This document shows, piece by piece, positions 34,679-43,581 of a stretch of DNA of 64,000 nucleotides. The DNA lies in contig NZ_CP133262.1 of assembly GCF_030915405.1 (NCBI RefSeq), forward strand, positions 1,922,001 to 1,986,000, given 5' to 3'. The DNA is from Neobacillus nitrireducens (GTDB lineage: Bacteria > Bacillota > Bacilli > Bacillales > Cytobacillaceae). Positions within the stretch are counted from its first letter, which is position 1. Each line of letters starts with the position of its first letter. Below the pieces are notes generated by a model that saw nothing but the letters and a program-made list of their open reading frames with translations, had not been told where the DNA came from and made no database searches. Both the position numbers and the translations under genes were made by a program.

Positions 34679-35689
34679 CTAGTAAAGGTGGCAAGCTACT
34701 CGATGTGAGGGCTTCACCTCCTTTAATACTGGCTTGCGTCTGGAACATTCCTCCAATGCCATAGGGCAGCGCGGGTGGAATGTACATCCGGCAGGAGGAT
34801 TGATTGGGCTTGGCACATCCCCTTTTAAAATAATCCGCTCCTTCTTCACCCTCGGGTCAGGAGTTGGAATTGCTGAAATTAATGCTTGTGTATACGGATG
34901 AAGAGGATTCGCGTATAAGCTATCTTTATCCGAAACCTCCACCATATTCCCTAGATACATAACACCAATTCGGTCACTCATATGTTTAACAACACTTAAG
35001 TCATGCGCAATAAAAAGAAAAGTAAGGTCAAATTCTTCCTGTAAATCTTTTAACAGGTTTAAAACCTGTGATTGGACTGACACATCAAGTGCTGAAACAG
35101 GTTCATCGGCAATAATTAATTTTGGTTTTAATGCAAGCGCTCTCGCTATTCCGATTCTTTGGCGCTGCCCCCCGGAAAATTCATGTGCATATTTGTAATA
35201 GGCATCTGGGGGCAAGCCTACTTTTTCTAACAAACCCATGACTTCCTGTTTTAACTCAGCCATGCTTTTTTTTGAAAAGTTATAAATAGGTTCAGCGATA
35301 ATATCTCCAATCATTTGCATAGGATTCAAAGAAGCATACGGGTCCTGAAACACCATTTGCATATTTTTTCGAATCTCTCGAAGGGATTTACCAGATACTC
35401 TGGTGATATCCTTACCATCAAAAAGTATTTGGCCCTCGGTTGGTTTTAATAGCCGAAGAATAGTTCTCCCCGTAGTAGATTTACCACAGCCGGATTCACC
35501 AACAAGTCCAAGCGTTTCTCCTTTTTTTATCTCAAAGGAGATATTATCAACCGCTTTTACATTTCCAATTGTTCGTTTTAGAAATCCCCCTTTAACAGGG
35601 TAATAGGTTTTAAGATTTTTAATCTCTAATAGGTTTTCAGATTGTAAGGATGAATGGTCTCCCTGCTTATGTACTGAAACAATACTCAT
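34679..35689 (-). CDS. appF: Oligopeptide ABC transporter ATP-binding protein AppF
   Basis: 336 residues. Walker A GESGCGKST, Q-loop FQDPYASLNP, signature FSGGQRQRIGIARAL, Walker B LIIADEPVSALD. The C-terminus holds four cysteines spaced CTFHPRC, EEC and ACHLY, the arrangement that binds an Fe-S cluster in related peptide-transporter ATPases. The start overlaps the appD stop by 4 nt (ATGA), so the two are translationally coupled. Confidence 0.93.
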   Translation of the reverse strand: MSIVSVHKQGDHSSLQSENLLEIKNLKTYYPVKGGFLKRTIGNVKAVDNISFEIKKGETLGLVGESGCGKSTTGRTILRLLKPTEGQILFDGKDITRVSGKSLREIRKNMQMVFQDPYASLNPMQMIGDIIAEPIYNFSKKSMAELKQEVMGLLEKVGLPPDAYYKYAHEFSGGQRQRIGIARALALKPKLIIADEPVSALDVSVQSQVLNLLKDLQEEFDLTFLFIAHDLSVVKHMSDRIGVMYLGNMVEVSDKDSLYANPLHPYTQALISAIPTPDPRVKKERIILKGDVPSPINPPAGCTFHPRCPMALEECSRRKPVLKEVKPSHRVACHLY

Positions 35690-36711
35690 TTTCTTACCCC
35701 CTCGTTTGGCTTACTTGTTTCAAAGAGTAAACAGGCAACTTCGTGACCTTGTTCAACGTCTTCAAGTAAAGGGGTAATTGTTGTGCATTCAGGCATTGCT
35801 TTTGGACAGCGATTCGCAAAACGGCAGCCTTCTGCCGGCATATTTATTAGGGAAGGGACGATGCCTTTAATTGAACTTAACCTTTCTTCTTGTCCATCCA
35901 TTTTCGGGATTGCCCCTAAGAGCAAACTAGTATATGGATGTTTAGGATTATGGAAAAGTGTATCCACATCTGTATGTTCTATAATTCTGCCAGCGTACAT
36001 GACCATTACTTCGTCACACATTTCAGCAATAACCCCCAGGTCATGTGTAATTAAAATAACAGACATGTCATTAACTGCTTGAATATCTTTTAATAGTTCG
36101 AGAATTTGAGCTTGAACAGTAACATCGAGGGCTGTGGTTGGTTCGTCAGCAATTAATAATTTGGGTTGACAAGCAATAGCAATGGCGATCATGACTCGCT
36201 GCCTCATCCCGCCTGATAATTGGTGCGGATACTCATCAATGAGTTTTTCCGGCCTAGAGATTCCCACACTTTTTAATAAAGCGATTGATTTTAGCCGAGC
36301 TTCTTGTTTCGTAATCTTAAGGTGGTTAAAGAGGACTTCCTGGAGTTGATATCCAATTGTAAAGACTGGATTTAATGAGGTCATTGGTTCTTGAAAAATC
36401 ATAGAGACATCTTTCCCACGCACTTTATTGATTTGCGATTCCGACATTTTCTCCAGATTTAATCCATCAAAAATGACTTCACCTGATTTAATTTTTCCGC
36501 TCTCTTTTGGCAATAACTTGATAATGGAGAGACTCATAACAGATTTACCGCAACCCGACTCTCCTACAATGCCGACAATTTGCCCCGACATTACTTTAAA
36601 CGAAACATTATCTACTGCATTATAATCAGTTCCATCAATATCAAAAGAAGTTTGTAAATTTTTCACTTCGAGTAGTGGGGCCTCTTTGTGCAGCTTTTTT
36701 TTTGTGCTCAT
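35686..36711 (-). CDS. appD: Oligopeptide ABC transporter ATP-binding protein AppD
   Basis: 341 residues. Walker A GESGCGKSV, Q-loop FQEPMTSLNP, signature LSGGMRQRVMIAIAI, Walker B LLIADEPTTALD. Like AppF it ends with a four-Cys segment (CRFANRC, ECTT, ACLLF) likely to hold an Fe-S cluster; this differs from OppD/OppF in the same window. First gene of appDFABC. Confidence 0.93.
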   Translation of the reverse strand: MSTKKKLHKEAPLLEVKNLQTSFDIDGTDYNAVDNVSFKVMSGQIVGIVGESGCGKSVMSLSIIKLLPKESGKIKSGEVIFDGLNLEKMSESQINKVRGKDVSMIFQEPMTSLNPVFTIGYQLQEVLFNHLKITKQEARLKSIALLKSVGISRPEKLIDEYPHQLSGGMRQRVMIAIAIACQPKLLIADEPTTALDVTVQAQILELLKDIQAVNDMSVILITHDLGVIAEMCDEVMVMYAGRIIEHTDVDTLFHNPKHPYTSLLLGAIPKMDGQEERLSSIKGIVPSLINMPAEGCRFANRCPKAMPECTTITPLLEDVEQGHEVACLLFETSKPNEGVRK

Positions 36712-36832
36712 AGTACACCCTCTAACGTTTAAAATTATTCTATTTATTCAGTATATTCAAATAAATTTTATTATGTAATTGTAATATTTGCAAGATTTTT
36801 TTGTACAACTACCTGTTAGTGTTAACTAATAT

Positions 36833-36862
36833 TAAAAAAAGCCCGATTTTACTGGCTTTTTT
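36833..36862 (-). terminator. Terminator of yjaZ
   Basis: AAAAAAAGCC, 10 nt loop, GGCTTTTTTT. On the minus strand it overlaps the last codons of yjaZ and ends with a T run. Confidence 0.6.
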
Positions 36863-37649
36863 TGTTGAGATTATAAAGGTTTTCAAGATACCTTAGCGCA
36901 GGATACGTAAATGATAGTTTTGTAGAAAAATTTTTATTTTCGTAAAAACGTTCAACAATATTATATCCCACAGCATAACCTAGTAGCTTTGGCAGCCTTC
37001 CGACCCCGTAAAGTAATTCATCGTGCTTTCTTTCATGTTTTTTTGTATTTAGCTGTTCTTTCAAATATTTCTCCCAAAAATTTAATAGTTCCTTTTCTTT
37101 ATACATACGACACCAATCGGCTAAATATTCCCGTCCACAATATTTTAAAACTGCATATTCAGCTAAACCTTCTATAATAATTGAATCAAGCAAGCTATAT
37201 TCTTCGATCCTTTTCCCTAACATTCTAAGTCGGCAGACATGGTGGTATTCATGAACGAGCAAGGCCTCTACCTCTTTTGGGTCATCATAATTAGAGAGAA
37301 AGAGAAACATTTTATCGGGGAAAGAAACGCCAGCTTTACTTTTTACTTCTCTGAAAAAAAATCCACCAGATTGGGCTACTGGAAAAAGAAAGACTGGTAT
37401 ATCCGGACCATGCCACTTTTGCTTATATTTATTAAATAGTTGTTCCACTTTATCCCAAGCATTTTGTTCTATTAACCAATCGAAATTTTCTAAGGCAGAC
37501 CTAGATGGCCGGTACATCCCAAAATCCACTAATTGATTGTAAATTTCCTTAGGTTTTTGTCTCTTAAAATAAGGCATTAATTTTTCACAAATTTTTAAGG
37601 GACTATCAAATTCCTCCTCTAACCATTGATCAGTTCGAATGATTCCCAT
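36849..37649 (-). CDS. yjaZ: YjaZ-like DUF2268 putative Zn-protease
   Basis: 266 residues. HEYHH at about 133-137 in LLVHEYHHVCRLR fits the HExxH zinc motif of the DUF2268 family, and EGLAEYAV about 25 residues later can give the third ligand. Substrate unknown. ATG 37649 is chosen, with GGGGTG 5 nt upstream; a GTG one codon earlier is possible. Located between app and fabF as in B. subtilis. Confidence 0.85.
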   Translation of the reverse strand: MGIIRTDQWLEEEFDSPLKICEKLMPYFKRQKPKEIYNQLVDFGMYRPSRSALENFDWLIEQNAWDKVEQLFNKYKQKWHGPDIPVFLFPVAQSGGFFFREVKSKAGVSFPDKMFLFLSNYDDPKEVEALLVHEYHHVCRLRMLGKRIEEYSLLDSIIIEGLAEYAVLKYCGREYLADWCRMYKEKELLNFWEKYLKEQLNTKKHERKHDELLYGVGRLPKLLGYAVGYNIVERFYENKNFSTKLSFTYPALRYLENLYNLNKKSQ

Positions 37650-37693
37650 CACTTCACCCCATTTACCTTCAATTCACCCTCTGATCAGTTTAT

Positions 37694-37727
37694 TACTAAT
37701 CACAAGAAGGGGTTCTTGTGATTAGTA
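37694..37727. repeat. Perfect 15-bp inverted repeat upstream of yjaZ
   Basis: TACTAATCACAAGAA, a GGGG loop and TTCTTGTGATTAGTA. Every base of the arms pairs. There is no T run, so it is not a standard terminator. It lies 45 nt before the yjaZ start and just after the fabF terminator, so it could be an operator or a 5' mRNA structure of yjaZ. Confidence 0.8.
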
Positions 37728-37732
37728 TCAAA

Positions 37733-37768
37733 AAAAATCGACCAGATTTCATCTCTGGTCGATTGGTT
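37733..37768 (-). terminator. Terminator of fabF
   Basis: AATCGACCAGA / TCTGGTCGATT with a 7 nt loop, followed on the minus strand by eight T residues. Confidence 0.9.
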
Positions 37769-37771
37769 TAC

Positions 37772-39010
37772 TTATTCGTATTTTTTGAACACAATTGTTG
37801 CGTTGTGTCCGCCGAAGCCTAGTGAATTACTCATGGCTGCTTTAATTTCCTTCGGACGTGCTTGATTCGGTACATAATCTAAGTCACATTCTGGATCTGG
37901 TGTTTCATAGTTAATAGTTGGCGGAAGCATGCTGTCTCTTATCGCTAATACCGAAAAGATTGCTTCTACACCACCGGCCGCACCAAGAAGATGTCCGGTC
38001 ATCGATTTAGTTGAACTTATTGCTAATTTATAAGCATGCTCTCCAAATACTTCTTTAACGGCAAGGGTTTCAAACTTGTCATTATACTCTGTACTTGTGC
38101 CGTGCGCGTTTACATAATCAATTTCCTCAGGTTTTAACCCGCCATCATTGATAGCCATTTTCATTGCACGGGCACCCCCCTCACCACCTGGTGCTGGTGC
38201 AGTAATATGATAGGCATCACCAGTTGCCCCATAGCCGACTATTTCAGCATAAATTTTTGCACCACGTGCTAAGGCATGTTCAAGTTCTTCTAGAACAATA
38301 ATCCCTGCACCTTCACCGATAACAAATCCATCACGGTTTTGATCAAATGGTCTGCTCGCCGTCTTTGGATCCGGATTTGTGGAAAGGGCAGTGTTTGCAC
38401 AAAAACCTGCAACAGACATTTTTGTAATTGGTGCTTCTGCTCCACCTGTTACCATTGCATCTGCATCGCCGCGTTGAATTACTTTGAAGGCATCACCAAT
38501 CGAATTTGTTCCTGTTGCGCATGCAGTTACCGTACAAGAATTAAAACCTCTTGCACCGAGTGTAATGGAAACTTGTCCAGTTGCCATATCTGGAATTAAC
38601 ATCGGTACAAAGAATGGACTTACACGTTTATATCCTCTTTTTTGGAAAATCTCAAATTGTTGTTCAAAGGTTTCCATTCCGCCGATCCCCGAACCAATCC
38701 ATACTCCCACACGATGGGAGTTATCTTCGTTAATTGTTAAGTTTGCATCCTTCACTGCCATTATTGCCGATGCAACTGCAAATTGTGTAAAACGGTCCAT
38801 TTTGCGCGCATCTTTTCTTTCCATAAATGCTTCAGGATCAAAATCAGTTGATTCTGCGGCAACTTTTGCCGGATATTCATCAGCATTGACTCTCTTCATC
38901 GGGCCAATCCCGGATTTGCCTTCTAATATGTTTTTCCAAGTTGTTTCGGCATCATTTCCAAGCGGTGTTACTGCACCTATGCCTGTTACTACAACTCTGC
39001 GCTTTTCCAT
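37772..39010 (-). CDS. fabF: Beta-ketoacyl-ACP synthase II FabF
   Basis: 412 residues from ATG 39010, AAGGAGATAG upstream; a 14-residue extension is not supported. The condensing-enzyme triad is visible: Cys in TACATGTNS (about 163), His in [11 protein letters not shown] (about 303) and His in [11 protein letters not shown] (about 340). Elongates acyl-ACP with malonyl-ACP. Cotranscribed with fabHA upstream and probably controlled through the FapR site at 40084-40100. Confidence 0.96.
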   Translation of the reverse strand: MEKRRVVVTGIGAVTPLGNDAETTWKNILEGKSGIGPMKRVNADEYPAKVAAESTDFDPEAFMERKDARKMDRFTQFAVASAIMAVKDANLTINEDNSHRVGVWIGSGIGGMETFEQQFEIFQKRGYKRVSPFFVPMLIPDMATGQVSITLGARGFNSCTVTACATGTNSIGDAFKVIQRGDADAMVTGGAEAPITKMSVAGFCANTALSTNPDPKTASRPFDQNRDGFVIGEGAGIIVLEELEHALARGAKIYAEIVGYGATGDAYHITAPAPGGEGGARAMKMAINDGGLKPEEIDYVNAHGTSTEYNDKFETLAVKEVFGEHAYKLAISSTKSMTGHLLGAAGGVEAIFSVLAIRDSMLPPTINYETPDPECDLDYVPNQARPKEIKAAMSNSLGFGGHNATIVFKKYE

Positions 39011-39093
39011 TTTATCTATCTCCTTCATCTTTTTCCATATTGATATTTTCAACTTACTTTAACCTGCTTGTTTATTTCTGCTCCATGTGTTTC

Positions 39094-40025
39094 TTATTTT
39101 CCCCACCTGATAGCAATGGCTCCCCATGTTAAGCCACCGCCGAAACCGACCATAACAATGAGATCATCATCTTTAATTCTTCCCTCTTCCAAATCTTCCA
39201 CAATCGAAATTGGAATCGATGCTGCAGACGTATTACCATATTTATTAATCGTTTTGGACATTTTTTCGACAGGTAGCTCTAATCTTTGTCTAGATGCTTC
39301 CATAATACGAATATTAGCCTGATGTGGAATTAAGAAATCGACATCATCTTTTGTCAGGCCTGCTTTTTCGAGAACATTGATGCAGCTTTCCCCATTTGCC
39401 TTACAGCAAATTTGAACACTTCTCTACCATTCATAATTATATATTCATCCTGGTAAAGGTGTTTTGCCCCCGTACCATCTGCTCCAAGCTCAAAGGAAAG
39501 AATTCCCCGATTTTCTGAAACAGGGCCAATAATGGTAGCACCAGCACCGTCTCCAAATAAGACTGCTGTATTGCGATCATTCCAGTCAGTTACTTTAGAA
39601 AGCTTTTCTACGCCAACCACTAATACATATTTATAAACTTTAGACTCAATAAATTGTTTAGCAGTCACAATTCCGTACATAAATCCCGCACATGCTGCAC
39701 TAACATCCATTGCTGCTGCCTTTTTTGCCCCAAGTCTTTCTTGAATTCTACACGCAACCGAAGGAAAAGGAGTATCAGGTGTAACTGTTGCCACCAAAAT
39801 TAAATCAATCTCTTCTGCAGTAATTCCAGCATCTTGAATGGCCTTTTTAGCTGCTTCAAATGCCATATCTGATGTATTCTCATCATCAGCTGCAATTCTT
39901 CTTTCTTCGATCCCTGTCATCGTACGAATCCATTCATCAGAGGTATCCATTATTTTTTCCAAATCCTTATTGGTGACAACTTTCTCTGGTAAATATCTGC
40001 CGATACCAACAATACCTGCTTTCAT
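39094..40025 (-). pseudogene. fabHA: Beta-ketoacyl-ACP synthase III FabHA, broken by a one-base deletion
   Basis: The N-terminal 210 residues are normal FabH, with the catalytic Cys112 in SAACAGF. At the G run read as GGGG (39390-39393, C on the plus strand) the frame shifts and stops after 223 residues. The next frame continues perfectly through IPHQANIR (catalytic His) and [10 protein letters not shown] (catalytic Asn) to GAIAIRWGK. Adding one G gives a 310-residue protein, almost the length of B. subtilis FabHA (312). As read, the product lacks two of three catalytic residues. The ribosome site, the FapR operator and fabF downstream are intact. A second FabH outside the window could cover the loss, or this is a sequencing error. 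Confidence 0.93.
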
Positions 40026-40083
40026 AAGATCCAGCTCCTTTTTTTTTCACAATTCTCTATATCACAAAGTTTAATATCAATTA

Positions 40084-40100
40084 TTATGACTTGGTACTAA
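40084..40100. promoter_or_regulatory. FapR operator upstream of fabHA-fabF
   Basis: TTATGACTTGGTACTAA matches the fabI operator of this window in 15 of 17 positions. On the minus strand it directly follows TAAAAT, which pairs with TTGCTT 18 nt upstream as a sigma-A promoter. The spacing equals that before fabI. Confidence 0.8.
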
Positions 40101-40173
40101 TTTTATCAAATAAAACCTATTTTAAGCAACTGTTTCTTCACATTTCTCCCTCTGCTAAAGGACAATCTTTTAC

Positions 40174-40208
40174 AAAAGAAATAAGCTCCCGATTTTGAGA
40201 GCTTATTT
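40174..40208 (-). terminator. Terminator of med-comZ
   Basis: AATAAGCTC / GAGCTTATT hairpin followed on the minus strand by TCTTTTG, just after the comZ stop. Confidence 0.8.
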
Positions 40209-40213
40209 CCTCT

Positions 40214-40405
40214 TTATATTTCTTTTCGCCCTTCAGCCAGACCAAGTTCATAGGCTTCTTGCATGACCTTTGTAAAAAGATTCATAAAGGGCTCGATTAA
40301 TTCCATTGATAAATCCACACCAGCCCTATCCAATTGTTCCTTTGCTTCTGGTAAGTATTTCATTGCAATCTGCATAAATTGTAATGTATTATCTTGACTA
40401 TTCAT
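40214..40405 (-). CDS. comZ: Competence regulator ComZ
   Basis: 63 residues, identical in length to B. subtilis ComZ. Acidic, helical, with a leucine-heptad-like pattern (MKYLPEAKEQLDRAG..L..ELIEPF) expected to form a coiled coil. ComZ lowers transcription of comG. It lies 22 nt after med and is cotranscribed with it, as in B. subtilis. Confidence 0.92.
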   Translation of the reverse strand: MNSQDNTLQFMQIAMKYLPEAKEQLDRAGVDLSMELIEPFMNLFTKVMQEAYELGLAEGRKEI

Positions 40406-40426
40406 ATGTACTGCTCCTTCAATTTC

Positions 40427-41374
40427 TCATTTTGGCAATTTTCCTGTTTCCTTATAGATGTCAATTTGCTTATTTATCTTTTGAATAAATTCTTTATTTA
40501 CATTGGGACTATATTTACCAAGTGAAATAACATTATCTTGAAAATCATAGGAAAGATTACCTGATTTTAATAACCCTTTATTGTATTGCCCTGCCACTAT
40601 TTCATATAATAGATCGACCTGTTGTACGGTACTTGTAAGTACCGTAGATTCACCTAAATCTGATTGATCAGAAACGTATCCTATAACATACAATCCCCGT
40701 TCTTTCACCCTTTCTATTACTGGTACATTATACCCGTCACCGGCAGGGTAGATGACATCAATTCCCTTATCCATCATGTCATTTGCTAATTGAACTGCCT
40801 TTATTTCATCATCCCAATTTCCAACATATTCTATACTAACGTTTGTGTTTTTATTTTCTGCCATTGCCCCTTGATAGAAGCCTTCAATCTCCGGCTGCCA
40901 TTCATATGCGGCTATAACACCTACATTTTGTGTTTTTGACATATGTGCTGCGACCATTCCACCAAAAAACCCCATCGCGTGACCTTTAAAATTCAGACTT
41001 GTTGTATTCTTGTTTTTAGCATCACCATTAAAACTTATAAAATGGATATTAGGATATTCAGATGAAATATCATTAAAATACTCTGCATATTCAGATCCAT
41101 GACCAAAGATTAAATTTACCCCTTTTTGGTCAAATTCTTCAACAGCACGCCGGGCAATAGCTTCTGAATTCATACCTTCTTTATAAAACACATCTACATT
41201 AATATTCTTTTGAATTTTCAACAAGCCATTAAATCCCTTTGTCCCCCATACCTGGTCATTGACCGTTTCGGGTACTAACAATCCAACCTTTTTTATTTTA
41301 CCTGCAGGTTTTGTCTCTCCACAGGCTCCAAGTAAAAAGAGGCATAAAAGTATCATTCCGAAACGGTATATCAT
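40427..41374 (-). CDS. med: Med, BMP-family lipoprotein, positive regulator of comK
   Basis: 315 residues from ATG 41374. GAGGAG lies 7 nt upstream; ATGs further up are either adjacent to that site or unsupported. Lipobox LLGAC with Cys18. The rest is a periplasmic-binding fold of the BMP/Med type (KVGLLVPETVNDQVWGTKG, IFGHGSEYAEYF, VIYPAGDGYNVP). Med acts on comK expression and competence in B. subtilis, where it precedes comZ. Nucleoside-like ligands are known in the wider BMP family. Confidence 0.9.
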   Translation of the reverse strand: MIYRFGMILLCLFLLGACGETKPAGKIKKVGLLVPETVNDQVWGTKGFNGLLKIQKNINVDVFYKEGMNSEAIARRAVEEFDQKGVNLIFGHGSEYAEYFNDISSEYPNIHFISFNGDAKNKNTTSLNFKGHAMGFFGGMVAAHMSKTQNVGVIAAYEWQPEIEGFYQGAMAENKNTNVSIEYVGNWDDEIKAVQLANDMMDKGIDVIYPAGDGYNVPVIERVKERGLYVIGYVSDQSDLGESTVLTSTVQQVDLLYEIVAGQYNKGLLKSGNLSYDFQDNVISLGKYSPNVNKEFIQKINKQIDIYKETGKLPK

Positions 41375-41542
41375 ATTACGCATCTCCTCTATCCTATTGC
41401 CATTCCTATACATGTTTCCTTTACACTTATAATTTACTTGACCAAGGACCATAGGTATATGACTCTATTTTCCAGTTTTATTCTAACCTTTCAACAAATA
41501 AATGAAAAGATAATTTTCCACTAGCCAACTAAATACATTATC

Positions 41543-42382
41543 TTACAAACGATTGGCATACAAGCGTTGAATATGTTCTATTTGTGTAATGATAGACTCT
41601 GCAATTGGACTAACCTTTTTTACAGCTACTTTTTCAAGTGGATCGTTATCCTCTATTGGTCCATTGCTATTTAACAATGCCTGATTTTCATCAATATTTA
41701 GATATTCTGCGCACCTATCCCAATGATCTTCATTTCCGCTTTCAATCAAGTAACTGCCCGGTCTCCCGCTCTCTATGATTTCTAACATGGATTCGATAGC
41801 GTCATCAACAAAAAGACAATCGTTAGTCCATTCCCGTATATCAGTTATTAAATTTACTTTTTTGTATTTCGAAACAATGGCTTGTTGAAACAAAAAAGCT
41901 GATGGCTGCCATGGACCATAAATAGCAGGTAGGTACAATAATTGGATATTCGTTGCTAATCCTTTTATATTCCCTATAAACCCCTCTATTTCTTTCCCCC
42001 TAAATGTTCGAGTAAGCATTTGAATAGGTAGAATAAAAACAATTTTTGCTTTGTTTTTGTTCCCCTCTACAAATTGAATGATTGGCCGAGTAACTTCCTC
42101 CATTTGTAAAATTTGTTCTTTTTTAAGCATAAATAGGTCATATATTGAAAATATTAGCCTTGAACTACTGATTTCATGTTGCTCATTTTTACGCCACTCG
42201 ATTAATGATTGTTCTAAAAAGTTTGCATTCCGACCAACTTCAAGCCTTTTCTCATCAATAAAATGTATATTATCAGGATTTTCAATATGAACACCCTTGA
42301 CCTCGATTCCTTTATTCAGCAGGTGCTTACCAACATGAAAACCGACAAAGTCGAACATTCCAAAAATAATTGCCTTGTCCAT
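41543..42382 (-). CDS. NAD-epimerase-like (extended SDR) protein, probably degenerate
   Basis: 279 residues. The Rossmann start IIFGMFDFVGFHVGKHLL resembles GxxGxxG, but the middle Gly is replaced by Asp. PAIYGPWQP and a FVDDAIESMLEIIE segment are typical for sugar epimerases. No YxxxK catalytic pair can be placed. Likely a divergent or regulatory SDR relative. It forms a same-strand row with the hydrolase-like gene and med-comZ, where other Bacillaceae also carry such genes. Function unknown. Confidence 0.6.
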   Translation of the reverse strand: MDKAIIFGMFDFVGFHVGKHLLNKGIEVKGVHIENPDNIHFIDEKRLEVGRNANFLEQSLIEWRKNEQHEISSSRLIFSIYDLFMLKKEQILQMEEVTRPIIQFVEGNKNKAKIVFILPIQMLTRTFRGKEIEGFIGNIKGLATNIQLLYLPAIYGPWQPSAFLFQQAIVSKYKKVNLITDIREWTNDCLFVDDAIESMLEIIESGRPGSYLIESGNEDHWDRCAEYLNIDENQALLNSNGPIEDNDPLEKVAVKKVSPIAESIITQIEHIQRLYANRL

Positions 42383-42461
42383 AAAATCTTCCTCCCCATC
42401 CTAACCTTATTGAATCCTATGCACATCGATAAGGAAATATTTCTTTTTGGGGAGGACCAGA

Positions 42462-43184
42462 CTATAGGTCTGATTCATGGCTGTTGAAGAACTTAATCAT
42501 CATATTTCCAAGCTGTGGTTTTTTTTCAGGGAGAATAAATGTAGGGTTTATATCTGAATCACTAATAATTTGGTGATATAGTTTCGATTGATTGTATGAT
42601 TTTCCTCCTGCCAAGACATGAATTATTTTAACCGGACATTCAAATTGAAGATTAACTTTATCTTGGCTGCTAAAAACATTGTTTTCAATCACTTTTTGGT
42701 CCATTTGATAAGCTGCAACTAATTCTCTCATTAACTTTTTATAAAAGAATTTATGTTCCTTTTCTTGTTCAAGATGGTCTTTTAAAGAAATGATTGGGTT
42801 GAGCAGAATAATCGATCTTATACGCCCTTTCATTTTTTCCAGTAGTCTTATCGCAACCAGTGCACCCATACCTTCAGCTAAAATATGGATTTTATTATTA
42901 AGAATTTCACTTCTTATTACATGGTGGTATAATTTCTCGGCAAGTTCAACTGCAACATCGCTCCCCCAGTTGCGTCCATAAAGATTTGAGGAAAAAATGG
43001 TGTACCCTTTTTCTTTAAGCTGGTTAACAATAGCTAGCCTTCCTTCATTTTGTATCCAAAAACATTTGCTTTCATCTACAAAATGTCTTTCATCTCCAAT
43101 GATTAAAACCCCAAATCCTGTAGGCTTTTCAGGGTAGTGAAGAATATTCCATTGGGTATCCATCTGAAAGTTACGATTTTCCAT
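42462..43184 (-). CDS. Alpha/beta-hydrolase-like protein without an evident nucleophile
   Basis: 240 residues from ATG 43184, with AAAGGAG 9 nt upstream. FGVLIIGDER, the nucleophile-elbow-like ILAEGMGALVAIRLLEKM near 106-123 and IILLNPII resemble the alpha/beta-hydrolase fold. At the elbow the usual G-x-S-x-G reads A-E-G-M-G, so the Ser is missing. Candidate pseudo-hydrolase; B. subtilis has yjaU in about this position, but I do not assert orthology. Confidence 0.55.
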   Translation of the reverse strand: MENRNFQMDTQWNILHYPEKPTGFGVLIIGDERHFVDESKCFWIQNEGRLAIVNQLKEKGYTIFSSNLYGRNWGSDVAVELAEKLYHHVIRSEILNNKIHILAEGMGALVAIRLLEKMKGRIRSIILLNPIISLKDHLEQEKEHKFFYKKLMRELVAAYQMDQKVIENNVFSSQDKVNLQFECPVKIIHVLAGGKSYNQSKLYHQIISDSDINPTFILPEKKPQLGNMMIKFFNSHESDL

Positions 43185-43346
43185 AGATAAATCTCCTTTT
43201 ACATATTTCCTCACGGTATTGTATGCTGTCTCATTAAAGATGAAAGGGGGTTTGCCTATTTATAAGATATTATAGTTTCACTTTATCATTTCAGAATCAT
43301 ATGATAATATTAATAAAGATGTAAAACAGGTTAGAGGTGAAGAAAT

Positions 43347-43532
43347 ATGCGATTTTTTTGGACCTTTTTCTGGTCATTTCTATTAGTGCAAATGCTTACA
43401 TATGTAGTAAGTTCAATGACTCCAGGTGCTGAATATGAATTTATGCCTGCAGCTATCGCTTCAGTTGTTGTGACAATCTTAATTTTCGTTGTAACTACTG
43501 TGATTCCAAACGAACCTGCTGCAAAACATTAA
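43347..43532 (+). CDS. yjzD: YjzD (DUF2929) small membrane protein
   Basis: 61 residues, the same length as YjzD. Two membrane helices (about 4-24 and 34-54) and a short polar end. Family DUF2929, function unknown. Preceded by GAGGTGAAG and followed by a strong shared terminator with clpB. Position next to med-comZ agrees with B. subtilis. Confidence 0.85.
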   Translation: MRFFWTFFWSFLLVQMLTYVVSSMTPGAEYEFMPAAIASVVVTILIFVVTTVIPNEPAAKH

Positions 43533-43573
43533 GAAAAAAGGTCATCCTTTCAAACGGATGACCTTTTTTCTTT
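43533..43573. terminator. Bidirectional terminator between yjzD and clpB
   Basis: AAAAAAGGTCATCC / GGATGACCTTTTTT hairpin between convergent stop codons. Confidence 0.9.
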
Positions 43574-43581
43574 AATGATTT

